Origin: Flavobacterium amniphilum
GTDB taxonomy: Bacteria; Bacteroidota; Bacteroidia; Flavobacteriales; Flavobacteriaceae
DNA length: 64,000 nucleotides
NCBI RefSeq assembly: GCF_023634845.1
Contig: NZ_JAMLJL010000006.1
Location: 124,001 to 188,000, forward strand
Direction: 5' to 3'
Shown here: positions 1-10,425 of the stretch, one piece after another
How the letters are laid out: each line of letters opens with the position of its first letter
Numbering within the stretch: position 1 is the first letter of the stretch
Translations under genes and position numbers: made by a program
Notes under the pieces: model-generated
Databases searched by the model: none
What the model was told of the DNA's origin: nothing
Seen by the model: only the letters and a program-made list of their open reading frames with translations

Positions 1-717
1 CAATTTATAATGCAGCGCGTAAGCTTCATCAACTTTTCGCTGTAATCCCAAACGTACCATTTCAGAAAACTCTTTGGGGTATCCTTCTCCGATTACAGAA
101 ATTACACCGGCTCCTCCTGCCAAAACCATCGGCAACGTAACCATATCATCTCCAGAAATTACCAGAAACCCTTCCGGCTTGAGCTGGATCAATTTCATAG
201 CCTGAACAATATCACCTGCAGCTTCCTTAATAGCCACAACATTTTTGAAATCTTTTGCTAATCTTATTACAGTTTCAGGCAACATATTACTAGCTGTTCT
301 TCCGGGAACATTATACAAAATTACCGGAATCGGAGATGCTTCAGCTACCATTTTAAAATGCTGGTAAATCCCTTCCTGTGTTGGCTTATTATAATAAGGA
401 GAAACCGAAAGTATCGCAGTGAATTTTGAAAAATCCCTAGTTTTCAGTTCTTCAACCACTTCCATTGTATTATTTCCTCCAACACCCAGCACCAATGGCA
501 GTCTTCCATTGTTAGCATCAATAATTGTAGCAATAACCAATTCTTTTTCAGTCTTCGACAAAGTTGCAGATTCGGCAGTTGTTCCTAAAACCACCAGATA
601 CTCAACACCACCTTCAATCACATAATTTACAATTTTTGTAAGCGCTTCGGTATCTACAGAAAAATCTTTTTTGAACGGTGTTACCAATGCAACTCCGGTT
701 CCTATTAATGACTGCAT
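1..717 (-). CDS. dapA: 4-hydroxy-tetrahydrodipicolinate synthase, 3' end cut by window edge
   Basis: Condenses pyruvate with aspartate semialdehyde in lysine and meso-diaminopimelate synthesis; cytosolic TIM-barrel lyase. Translating the minus strand from the ATG at 717 gives [15 protein letters not shown] and stays open to base 1 (239 codons). Family signatures are visible: a GTTAES substrate loop (GTTGES in many homologues), YYNKPTQEG with the catalytic Tyr, YNVPGRT, and VAIKEAAGD with the Schiff-base Lys. The usual length is about 292 residues, so roughly the last 50 are outside the window. The DUF6913 gene follows just upstream on the same strand, its stop only a few bases from this start, so the two are probably co-transcribed. 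Identity is secure; only the end is missing. Confidence 0.96.
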   Translation of the reverse strand, partial: MQSLIGTGVALVTPFKKDFSVDTEALTKIVNYVIEGGVEYLVVLGTTAESATLSKTEKELVIATIIDANNGRLPLVLGVGGNNTMEVVEELKTRDFSKFTAILSVSPYYNKPTQEGIYQHFKMVAEASPIPVILYNVPGRTASNMLPETVIRLAKDFKNVVAIKEAAGDIVQAMKLIQLKPEGFLVISGDDMVTLPMVLAGGAGVISVIGEGYPKEFSEMVRLGLQRKVDEAYALHYKL

Positions 718-720
718 AAT

Positions 721-1239
721 CTATATTTTGTTTAAAATTTTTAAATATCGGAACAATTCATGCACAAAAACCTTATAATTTTCGGCATTTGTATTAATTA
801 TCAAATGATGTAACCTTTTATCTACGCTGGAAAACCCGGCCTTAAACAAAGCCTTGGAATGATGTGTTATCAATAACAACGGAGCTTTTTCCATATCATA
901 ATAACTAATTAACATATCAAAAGGAGTATTTATGAAATCATTTATGAAAATTTCAGAAAATTCACCATTCCAACCCATGTATTTACTACTGAATGTAGGT
1001 TGGGTAAAAACATCACTTTTCTTAATTTTATCTCTAAAAACAAGCAATTTTATATCATCCGAAGAAACTCCCTGATTCACCAACTCCCTTACCAATTGCT
1101 CTTTTTCAGCAAAATAACTTTCATCTATCAGTATTCCGATAGTTTTTACCGGAGTGGCCAGTGAATTGGGCTTTACATTGTGCAGACTTCGCTTGAGAAT
1201 TTTTTTAACAGATAATTCTTTTATATACTTTATAAACAT
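721..1239 (-). CDS. DUF6913 family conserved protein of Flavobacteriia
   Basis: A 172-residue soluble protein with no signal peptide or membrane segment. The N-terminus is basic and the centre has alternating hydrophobic strands (VKTIGILID, PFDMLISYYD, PLLLITHHS) that suggest an alpha/beta fold. I recognise the pattern as the flavobacterial family DUF6913, whose members commonly sit beside dapA; the function is unknown. It lies immediately upstream of dapA on the same strand with a gap of a few bases, which suggests one transcript. A possible minus-strand -7 element (TAACTTTG) lies at 1269-1276, but no good -33 element accompanies it. The family name is from memory, not a search. Confidence 0.8.
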   Translation of the reverse strand: MFIKYIKELSVKKILKRSLHNVKPNSLATPVKTIGILIDESYFAEKEQLVRELVNQGVSSDDIKLLVFRDKIKKSDVFTQPTFSSKYMGWNGEFSEIFINDFINTPFDMLISYYDMEKAPLLLITHHSKALFKAGFSSVDKRLHHLIINTNAENYKVFVHELFRYLKILNKI

Positions 1240-1338
1240 ATTATATTTGCGTCTTGCAATATTCGGAGCAAAGTTAAGTATTAGTATTTGATTGGCACGA
1301 TAAATGTAAGGGTAAAAATAAAAAAGAGTATATTACTA

Positions 1339-2088
1339 ATGAAACATTTTGGTTTAATTTTAACGTTATTAGCTATTAACTTCGGTTCATCAGCACAGGA
1401 CGTTGTTACGATTATTGAAGGAAAACAAATTAATGTCAATGATAAATCAGCGACAAAAGAAGAATTTGAAACACTAATTACTCCATTCAGGGCAAAAATC
1501 AACAAAGATCTTGATCAGACTTTAGCGGTTTGTCCGGAAACTTTAGACAAAACAAAAGGGCAATTCCAAAGTAATATTGGTGATTTCCTTGCTAAATTAG
1601 TGATTGACAGAGGAAATCCTGTTTTTAAAGAGAGAGAGAAAAAAGATATTGACATCTGTATCCTTAATCACGGTGGAATCAGAGCGATGATACCTCAGGG
1701 AAGTGTTTCGGCAAGAAATGCTTTTGAAGTGTTACCTTTTGAAAATTTTGCTGTTGTTGTAGAATTAAAAGGTGAACAAATTGTCGAATTTGCAAACTAT
1801 TTTATCGCAGAAAAAAAACCACACCCTATTTACGGGCTAACTTTCACTATTACTGCAGATAAAAAAGCAAAAGACATTAAAGTTAAAGGAGAACCTGTTG
1901 ATTTAGCAAAAACTTATTATGTAGTTACCAATGACTATTTAGCGAATGGTGGAGACAAAATGGAATTTTTCACTAAAGGGACAAAAGTTGTTTCTTTAGA
2001 TTATAAATTGAGAAACATGCTGATTGACTACATGAAAGATGTAGACACATTACAATTAACCAATGAAGTAAAAATAACACAAGAATAA
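1339..2088 (+). CDS. 5'-nucleotidase C-terminal domain protein (UshA C-domain alone)
   Basis: A 249-residue secreted protein equal to the substrate-binding C-terminal domain (5_nucleotid_C) of UshA-type nucleotidases. I chose the ATG at 1339, which gives the signal peptide MKHFGLILTLLAINFGSSAQ; an upstream in-frame ATG at 1288 would add 17 residues that block it. Family motifs are clear: NHGGIRAMIP (the NGGxxR nucleotide loop), LPFENFAVVVELKG, and VVTNDYLANGGDKMEFF. There is no metallophosphatase domain. That domain is encoded by the next gene, starting 7 bases after this stop, so the two products probably act together in the periplasm as a split 5'-nucleotidase or cyclic phosphodiesterase. 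Domain identity is firm; the exact substrate is unknown. Confidence 0.9.
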   Translation: MKHFGLILTLLAINFGSSAQDVVTIIEGKQINVNDKSATKEEFETLITPFRAKINKDLDQTLAVCPETLDKTKGQFQSNIGDFLAKLVIDRGNPVFKEREKKDIDICILNHGGIRAMIPQGSVSARNAFEVLPFENFAVVVELKGEQIVEFANYFIAEKKPHPIYGLTFTITADKKAKDIKVKGEPVDLAKTYYVVTNDYLANGGDKMEFFTKGTKVVSLDYKLRNMLIDYMKDVDTLQLTNEVKITQE

Positions 2089-2095
2089 TAGTGCC

Positions 2096-3010
2096 ATGAA
2101 AAGAAGAGAATTTATAAAAAGTACAGCAGCTGGAACAACATTATTAGGTCTTGGAGGTTTATCATTAAGTAGCTTTACTTCTGTTGAAGTAAAAAAGATT
2201 ACTATTTTACACACGAATGACACACACAGTCAAATAGACCCGTTCCCGGCGAATCACCCAAAAAATCCAAATATGGGTGGCGTTGCACGCAGGGCGGCAA
2301 TTGTTGAGCAAATCAGAAAAAGCGAAGAAAACGTATTATTACTTGACGCAGGTGATATTTTCCAGGGAACTCCATATTTCAATTATTATGGAGGTGAATT
2401 GGAATTCAAACTGATGAGTATGATGAAATACGATTTAGCAACAATTGGAAACCATGATTTTGACAATGGTGTTGAAGGCTTATTTGCCCAATTACCACAT
2501 GCAAAATTCGAATTTGTTTCTGCTAATTACGATTTTAAAAATACTGTTATGGATACGTTTGTAAAACCATATAAAGTATTCAAAAAAGCAGGATTAAAAA
2601 TTGGAGTATTCGGATTAGGGATTGAACTAAAAGGTCTAGTTGATAAAAATTTATATAAAGAAACTGTTTACCACAACCCTATCGAAGTTGCTACAGATAT
2701 TGTAAAGAAATTAAAAGAAATTGAAAAATGTGATTTGGTTATTTGCTTATCACACTTAGGTTTTGAATACAAAAACGATGCTGAAAAGCCTTCAGATATC
2801 ATGTTAGCCCGTAAGACAAAAGATATCGATTTAATTATTGGTGGACATACCCATACTTTCCTTGACAAACCGGTTGTTGAGAAAAACCTTGACGGAAAAG
2901 AAGTCATTGTTAATCAAGTGGGCGCATATGGTGTTAATTTAGGTAGAATTGACTTCTATTTTGATAACAAAATGAATTTATCAGCTGCAGGCAAAAAGAT
3001 TTTAATCTAA
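2096..3010 (+). CDS. Tat-exported metallophosphatase (UshA/5'-nucleotidase N-domain)
   Basis: A 304-residue calcineurin-like metallophosphoesterase. The N-terminus MKRREFIKSTAAG followed by a hydrophobic stretch fits a twin-arginine export signal. Two-metal site motifs appear in order: ILHTNDTHS, LLDAGDIFQGTPY, ATIGNHDFDNG, ICLSHLGFEY and IIGGHTHTFL. This matches the N-terminal domain of UshA. The C-terminal nucleotide-binding domain is missing here and sits in the gene immediately upstream, the reverse of the usual domain order. The 3' end overlaps the convergent YhhN-like gene by 9 bases. Likely role: periplasmic removal of phosphate from nucleotides; this is inferred from family, and substrate preference cannot be read from sequence. 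Confidence 0.92.
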   Translation: MKRREFIKSTAAGTTLLGLGGLSLSSFTSVEVKKITILHTNDTHSQIDPFPANHPKNPNMGGVARRAAIVEQIRKSEENVLLLDAGDIFQGTPYFNYYGGELEFKLMSMMKYDLATIGNHDFDNGVEGLFAQLPHAKFEFVSANYDFKNTVMDTFVKPYKVFKKAGLKIGVFGLGIELKGLVDKNLYKETVYHNPIEVATDIVKKLKEIEKCDLVICLSHLGFEYKNDAEKPSDIMLARKTKDIDLIIGGHTHTFLDKPVVEKNLDGKEVIVNQVGAYGVNLGRIDFYFDNKMNLSAAGKKILI

Positions 3011-3718
3011 CAATACAGGAACTTTTCCTTTTTCAGCCAATATCATGAATTTGTAAAGCGCATATTGCGCAAAAACATACAAAACCATTGATATTGGCTG
3101 AAATATTAATACCGAAACATAAAATAGTTTCAACACTATAATAAACTGGATTATTGCAAACAACACACTATTTATCAATAACCAATAATTCATTTTACTT
3201 TCTTCAATCATATAGTTTGACACAGCAAAGCCTCCCACGAAGCTCATAAACAATACCTGAATGATATAGATTAAAAATCCCTCACCTAATTCATTCATTG
3301 TAATTAATGTCAGATAAGTGAACAAACTTAAAAAAGGAATACTTCCCAGAAAAACAGGCAAAAACCTCTTGATTTTTACATTTTTAAGCACAAGATAAAT
3401 AACCAGTCCGCGGTGAAGCAGGAAAAAGGTCGAACCAAGCATAATAGAGCTAAAATCTTTGGAAATAAAGAACAAATTAGCCAATAATGCGAAAAACATC
3501 GAAATCAGAAAATATGTGTTTCTTTCTGTTGAAGTTTTCCAATAAATCAAGGTCAGTAAAGGGATAATACAAGGCTTAAAAATCACTATTAAGTTGGCAT
3601 CATCAAAAAATTCTGCCAGTACTTCGCCAAAAGCTGCAAAGAAAAAAAGAAACAGCAGTAATTTACCTTCTGTTTTCTTAAAAGCATTAATTTTATTACT
3701 TTCCATATTCAATTTCAC
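3002..3718 (-). CDS. YhhN-like membrane protein, copy 4 of 4 (divergent)
   Basis: A 238-residue, almost wholly hydrophobic protein with about eight predicted membrane segments. It is the last and most divergent of four tandem paralogues. The family hallmark FKPCIIPLLTLIYW near residue 48 is kept, but the acidic residue found after it in copies 1 and 3 is replaced (ALLANLFFIS instead of YFISDAITLI). The second conserved acidic position, IADVIFVI in copy 1, reads FAIIQFIIVL here. YhhN/TMEM86 proteins include lysoplasmalogenases; loss of both Asp suggests this copy is not an active enzyme of that kind. A start at 3706 is also possible. It overlaps the end of copy 3. Confidence 0.75.
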   Translation of the reverse strand: MKLNMESNKINAFKKTEGKLLLFLFFFAAFGEVLAEFFDDANLIVIFKPCIIPLLTLIYWKTSTERNTYFLISMFFALLANLFFISKDFSSIMLGSTFFLLHRGLVIYLVLKNVKIKRFLPVFLGSIPFLSLFTYLTLITMNELGEGFLIYIIQVLFMSFVGGFAVSNYMIEESKMNYWLLINSVLFAIIQFIIVLKLFYVSVLIFQPISMVLYVFAQYALYKFMILAEKGKVPVLLD

Positions 3719-4385
3719 TTTTCGGAAAAACAGTCATGTATTTCATCATATAAAAATAAGACAGAAATTGTGCTGCAAGATTAAGCAGTAAAAATACAAT
3801 CATACCCATATAAAAATTATAAACGACATAAAAAACATCAGTCGTAACAAAGCAAATACACATCAACAAACCATAAAACGTTTTTAAATTATGATTTACT
3901 AAATGATTTATTATCGCCAAAGAAGTCAGCAATGAAATAACCACTCCATAAACTACATACAAAGCCAAGGAAATCGTTGTTATATCACTCATCAATGAAA
4001 GCATGATATAAACTATCCCCAAAAAAGACAATAAATTCCCAACAAAATAGATTATTTTCTGCATCCCCATTTTCTTAAACCTGAGATCATGTATTACATA
4101 GTACAACATAACAACATAGGTAAGTAAATTCAACAAAGTAATAATTACCTGATCATCACGGTGCTCAAGTAAAACAATCATATCAGACGCATAACTGCTT
4201 GAAATTCCCAAAAAAAACAACCAATCAATCTTAAAACCGTTTTTTTGGATATAATAGTAGAAAATGGCCGGCACAATTACCGGTTTAACAAAAAAAGTCA
4301 ACGAATCACATTTTAAAACTGTACTGATAATCGTCAGAACCGAAGCAAAGGCATAGACCAAAATGGAAGGATAAATCGATTTCAT
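3696..4385 (-). CDS. YhhN-like (lysoplasmalogenase family) membrane protein, copy 3 of 4
   Basis: A 229-residue polytopic membrane protein. I chose the ATG at 4385 because MKSIYPSILVY aligns with the MKQVYPAIVLY start of copy 2; upstream starts only add a tail overlapping that gene. It carries VKPVIVPAIFYYY (the KPxxxP family motif), SYASDMIVLL (first conserved Asp) and VTTDVFYVVYN (second conserved Asp). About eight hydrophobic helices. YhhN-family enzymes hydrolyse the vinyl-ether bond of lysoplasmalogens; whether a flavobacterium uses that substrate cannot be told. It begins one base after copy 2 ends, as expected for translational coupling. Confidence 0.8.
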   Translation of the reverse strand: MKSIYPSILVYAFASVLTIISTVLKCDSLTFFVKPVIVPAIFYYYIQKNGFKIDWLFFLGISSSYASDMIVLLEHRDDQVIITLLNLLTYVVMLYYVIHDLRFKKMGMQKIIYFVGNLLSFLGIVYIMLSLMSDITTISLALYVVYGVVISLLTSLAIINHLVNHNLKTFYGLLMCICFVTTDVFYVVYNFYMGMIVFLLLNLAAQFLSYFYMMKYMTVFPKSEIEYGK

Positions 4386-4386
4386 A

Positions 4387-5075
4387 TTAGTTTGGACTTG
4401 CATTTTTATTAGCCGTAAGAAAAAATTTGACCAGAAAATAGTATGAAATAATATTACCGCCAATGGTCAGATATCTAAAAAAAGTAAAATCAAAATAGTA
4501 ATAGTAGATCACATAAAACAAATCAGACATCAGATAACAGAAGCTGGTCAACATCAAAAACAAATCGGTCTTGGAGTGTTTTATATTATAAAGTATTGAA
4601 TTCAATATTACCAAAGAACAAAGAATAACACCATAAACAATCATATAAAAATACAACTCATAAGAAGTATCAAAAACCAAAAACAAGAGCACATACATCA
4701 AACAAGACAGGAATAAAACCATCAGAAAAATGTAAGCCAAATTAACCCGGTCCAAAAAGCGAATTTTGATTTCAATAAGATTTCGGATAACATGACTCAA
4801 CAGGACCACATATCCAATACAATTTACAATCAATATATACACCAGAACCTGATTATCTTCAAACAAGTTTAAAATTCCGCTGGCAAAGAAAACCAGAATA
4901 ACGAGAACAAACCAAGGATTGACTTTTCCTTTGGATTCACTCCAATAATGAAAAAGCATTGCAGACGGAATAATCGGTTTACTCAGAAAAACCAAATATT
5001 CATTACCGGCAACAGACGAGAAGAAGAATACAATTCCTGCAATCACATACAATACTATCGCCGGATAAACCTGTT

Positions 5076-5079
<4 letters not shown>
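4387..5079 (-). CDS. YhhN-like membrane protein, copy 2 of 4
   Basis: A 230-residue integral membrane protein with about eight helices. It has the family motif SKPIIPSAMLFHYW and the second conserved acidic segment LMSDLFYVIYY, but at the first acidic position it reads FFASGILNLF, so Asp is replaced by Gly. Its start overlaps the end of copy 1 by 4 bases (ATGA-type), so all copies are likely translated in series from a transcript that also carries ligA. Function is inferred only from family. With one of two acidic positions missing, this copy may bind lipid or support a partner rather than hydrolyse it. Confidence 0.78.
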
Positions 5080-7788
<2,709 letters not shown>

Positions 7789-7848
7789 TTAGTTTAATGC
7801 AACTAATTTAACCAATTTCCCGCAAAGCATAACTATTTTTATAGAATT

Positions 7849-8319
7849 CTATTGCTCTAAAATTGAAGACATTTGCTCATAAAGTTCCCCCCCGCTAAAA
7901 ATAGCACCTTGTTTTACCAATTCAAAAATATCCGTATTGCGTTCTCCGGCAAAAACCTTATGTCCTTTTTGAACTTCAACAGTATTGGTAAACAAATTAT
8001 CACTTAACCATTCCAGTCCTTTTTTAGAAAGAAAATCTACATCTTCCGAAGTTTTAATGATAATAGTTTTCATATAAACTTCATCACAATGAAAAAGAAA
8101 TATGTAATTTTTGGAATAATGTTCTAAATATTTAGCATTGGTCAGAACTCCTTCCCAAATCAAATCAGAAAAAACATCAATTTCCTGTTCAGCAACATCC
8201 GGTTTGTGTTCTTTTATTAAATCCCATTCCTTCTTATCAATTTGTTGTGCAGAAAGAAAATTAATAAACTCTTCATGAAGTTCTTCCAATTGTTCCTTGG
8301 ATAATCTGGCGTATTTCAA
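7849..8319 (-). CDS. conserved flavobacterial protein, DUF6495-like
   Basis: A 156-residue soluble acidic protein with no signal peptide. The N-terminus MKYARLSKEQLEELHEEF, the core WDLIKEHKPDVAEQ and the central strand YIFLFHCDEVYMKTIII match the conserved Bacteroidota family I know as DUF6495; its function is unknown. It lies between ligA and the rplI terminator, so it is read from its own promoter or together with ligA. I see no catalytic motif. The family name comes from memory and should be confirmed by a profile search. Confidence 0.7.
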   Translation of the reverse strand: MKYARLSKEQLEELHEEFINFLSAQQIDKKEWDLIKEHKPDVAEQEIDVFSDLIWEGVLTNAKYLEHYSKNYIFLFHCDEVYMKTIIIKTSEDVDFLSKKGLEWLSDNLFTNTVEVQKGHKVFAGERNTDIFELVKQGAIFSGGELYEQMSSILEQ

Positions 8320-8362
8320 AATATAAAATTTAAATAATAAAGTCTAAACCTAATTTACAAAA

Positions 8363-8387
8363 AAAAGTCCCGAAAATCGGGACTTTT
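8363..8387 (-). terminator. Rho-independent terminator of the rpsF-rpsR-rplI operon
   Basis: A perfect 11-bp stem (AAAAGTCCCGA pairing with TCGGGACTTTT) with a 3-base loop. Read on the minus strand it is followed by a run of U (bases 8358-8366 are nearly all A on the plus strand). It sits about 20 bases after the rplI stop and separates that operon from the DUF6495-like gene. Confidence 0.9.
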
Positions 8388-8408
8388 AAAATTTATTTCA
8401 TAACGAAA

Positions 8409-8852
8409 TTAAGCTTGTTCAGCAACGATTTCGTATGCTAATTCAACGATTACATCACGGTGTAAACGAACAGAAGCAGTATATTTACCAGTTCTTTTCA
8501 CGATACCTGAAGTGATGAATTTTTTGTCGATTGACTGACCGTTTTTCTCTAAAACTTCAGCGATATCAGCATTAGTTACAGAACCGAAAAGTTTTTCACC
8601 ACCTGCCTTAGCAGTAATTTTGATATCCAAAGCTTTTAAAGTTTCAGCCAATGCTTTAGCATCTGCAACAACTTTAGCTTCTTTGTGTGCTTTTTGTTTT
8701 AAGTTTTCAGCTAACACTTTTTTAGCCGAAGGAGTAGCCAATACAGCAAATCCTTGAGGAATTAGGAAGTTACGTCCGTAACCTGGTTTTACAGTTACTA
8801 CGTCATCTTTAAATCCTAAGTTTTGAACGTCTTGTTTTAAAATAAGTTCCAT
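8409..8852 (-). CDS. rplI: 50S ribosomal protein L9
   Basis: A 147-residue ribosomal protein that binds 23S rRNA through its N-domain. The start MELILKQDVQNLGFKDDVV and the PGYGRNFLIPQGFA loop are the L9 signature; a long lysine/alanine-rich connecting helix (about residues 41-75) leads to the C-terminal domain ending VELAYEIV. It is the last gene of rpsF-rpsR-rplI, 66 bases after rpsR and just before a strong terminator. Length and order are normal. Confidence 0.98.
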   Translation of the reverse strand: MELILKQDVQNLGFKDDVVTVKPGYGRNFLIPQGFAVLATPSAKKVLAENLKQKAHKEAKVVADAKALAETLKALDIKITAKAGGEKLFGSVTNADIAEVLEKNGQSIDKKFITSGIVKRTGKYTASVRLHRDVIVELAYEIVAEQA

Positions 8853-8918
8853 GTTGTTGTCCTTATATTTTAGAAGTTAGGTTCCTTTTACGGAAACCAA
8901 CAACTAGAGTTTATAAAA

Positions 8919-9215
8919 TTATTTTAATAAATCAGCTACGTATGGCATTAATGCTAAGTGACGTGCTCTTTTTACCGCTACAGATACTTTTCTTTGGTAT
9001 TTCAAAGAAGTTCCTGTTAAACGGCGAGGAAGGATTTTTCCTTGCTCATTAACGAATTTCAATAAGAAATCAGCATCTTTATAATCAACATACTTGATTC
9101 CAGATTTTTTGAAACGACAATATTTTTTTTGTTTGTTCGTATCAATGTTTAAAGGCGTTAAATATCTAATATCTCCGTCTTTTTTCCCTTTTGCAGATTG
9201 TTCGATTGTTGACAT
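8919..9215 (-). CDS. rpsR: 30S ribosomal protein S18
   Basis: A 98-residue small-subunit protein that pairs with S6 on the platform of the 30S subunit. Signatures are [32 protein letters not shown] and a C-terminal [15 protein letters not shown]. The N-terminal 30 residues are an extension typical of Bacteroidota S18. It starts 5 bases after rpsF ends, indicating tight coupling with its partner. Confidence 0.98.
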   Translation of the reverse strand: MSTIEQSAKGKKDGDIRYLTPLNIDTNKQKKYCRFKKSGIKYVDYKDADFLLKFVNEQGKILPRRLTGTSLKYQRKVSVAVKRARHLALMPYVADLLK

Positions 9216-9220
9216 GATAA

Positions 9221-9562
9221 TTAAGCTTTTTTAGATTTTAACTTTTCTCTTCTTCTCTCAGCCCAAGAAATTGCGTGTTTGTCTAAACTCACAGTTAAGA
9301 AACGCATAACGCGCTCGTCACGTCTGAATTCAGTTTCAAAACCTCTTAACACTTCTCCTTCAGCCTGGAATTCAAACAAATGGTAAAAACCAGATTTTTT
9401 GTTTTGAATTTCGTAAGCTAATTTTTTCAAGCCCCAATCCTCTTTCGATACCATCTTAGCACCTTTTGAAGTCAAATAGTCTTCAAATTTGCTAACTGTT
9501 TCCTTTACCTGAGTTTCAGATAAAACGGGATTCAAGATGAAAACAGTTTCATAATGATTCAT
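9221..9562 (-). CDS. rpsF: 30S ribosomal protein S6
   Basis: A 113-residue ribosomal protein that forms a dimer with S18. The start [16 protein letters not shown], the [21 protein letters not shown] core and [13 protein letters not shown] are diagnostic; the tail is lysine-rich and has no poly-Glu extension. It is the first gene of the operon, with a well-formed promoter 34-64 bases upstream. The leader is only about 25-30 bases, too short for a large S6:S18-binding RNA of the kind known in other phyla. Confidence 0.98.
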   Translation of the reverse strand: MNHYETVFILNPVLSETQVKETVSKFEDYLTSKGAKMVSKEDWGLKKLAYEIQNKKSGFYHLFEFQAEGEVLRGFETEFRRDERVMRFLTVSLDKHAISWAERRREKLKSKKA

Positions 9563-9595
9563 AGTAATAAAATTTATTTGTTATAAAATTGGGTG

Positions 9596-9626
9596 CAAAA
9601 GTACTGCTTTTATTTTAATAAGCAAA
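9596..9626 (-). promoter_or_regulatory. Bacteroidota-type promoter of the rpsF operon
   Basis: On the minus strand the sequence is TTTG (9626-9623), 19 bases, then TACTTTTG (9603-9596). This equals the TTTG-N19-TAnnTTTG consensus of the primary sigma factor of Bacteroides and Flavobacterium. Transcription would start near 9589, leaving a short leader before the rpsF ATG at 9562. Confidence 0.8.
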
Positions 9627-9732
9627 CCTTTCTTATAAATAATCGATGAAATTGCATTTTTTCTTTAAAAAAGTTTGGAAGATAATTTTTTTATCATATT
9701 TTTAACACACCAATCTATTAAAATTGACGCTT

Positions 9733-10425
9733 ATGAAGTTGAACTGTATTGTTGTTGATGATAGCTCTATCCAAAGAATTTTGGTAACAAAACTAGTAGA
9801 TGCACATCCGAACCTGAATTTAGTTGGCGAATTCTCAAACGCTGTTGAAACTAAAAACTGTTTAGCCACTAAACAGGTTGATTTGTTGTTTCTCGACATC
9901 GAAATGCCGGTGATTAACGGATTCAATTTACTTGACGGTTTAAAAGAAAAACCCCAGATCATTTTCATTACTGCCAAAGCGGAATATGCCGTAAAAGCTT
10001 TTGATTATGATGCTACGGATTATCTACAGAAACCCATCACAAAAGAACGCTTCAATGCTGCGATCAAAAGGGCTATGGATTTATATCAGCTTCGCAGGGA
10101 GAGTCTTGAGGAAGAAGGAGAACATATCTTCATCAAGAGTAATCTGAAGAAACTGAAAATCTATACTTCAAAAATCAAATGGATTGAAGCATATGGCGAC
10201 TATGTAAAAATTGTAACTGAGGACGACAGCCATTTGGTACTTTCAACCATGAAGTCATTTGAAAAAGATTTATCAAAAGATAAATTTATCAGGGTTCACA
10301 AGTCATTTATCATAAATATTGACAAGATAGAAAAATTCAATAGTAAGTTTGCCGAAATTGGCGTAACAAAAATACCTTTAAGCAGAAACAAGAAAGAAGA
10401 CTTGGTTAAAGCTCTTGAATCTTAA
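9733..10425 (+). CDS. LytTR-family response regulator
   Basis: A 230-residue two-domain regulator. The receiver domain (residues 1-120) has acidic residues VVDD, phosphoacceptor Asp55 in LLFLDIEMP and a KPI motif in YLQKPITKERF. The LytTR DNA-binding domain (about 130-230) shows FIKSNLKKLKI, IKWIEAYGDYVKI and FIRVHKSFIINIDKIE. The ATG at 9733 is chosen over the TTG at 9724. No histidine kinase is adjacent, so it is an orphan; LytS/YehU-type kinases may be elsewhere. It converges on priA with a 4-base overlap of the stop ends. Confidence 0.93.
   Translation: MKLNCIVVDDSSIQRILVTKLVDAHPNLNLVGEFSNAVETKNCLATKQVDLLFLDIEMPVINGFNLLDGLKEKPQIIFITAKAEYAVKAFDYDATDYLQKPITKERFNAAIKRAMDLYQLRRESLEEEGEHIFIKSNLKKLKIYTSKIKWIEAYGDYVKIVTEDDSHLVLSTMKSFEKDLSKDKFIRVHKSFIINIDKIEKFNSKFAEIGVTKIPLSRNKKEDLVKALES

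Noticed and set aside
419..625. Plus-strand open frame inside dapA
   Set aside because: It lies wholly antisense to a conserved gene and has composition of a shadow frame.
9563..9595. Possible S6:S18-binding leader RNA upstream of rpsF
   Set aside because: The leader from the predicted start is under 30 bases and shows no stable structure.
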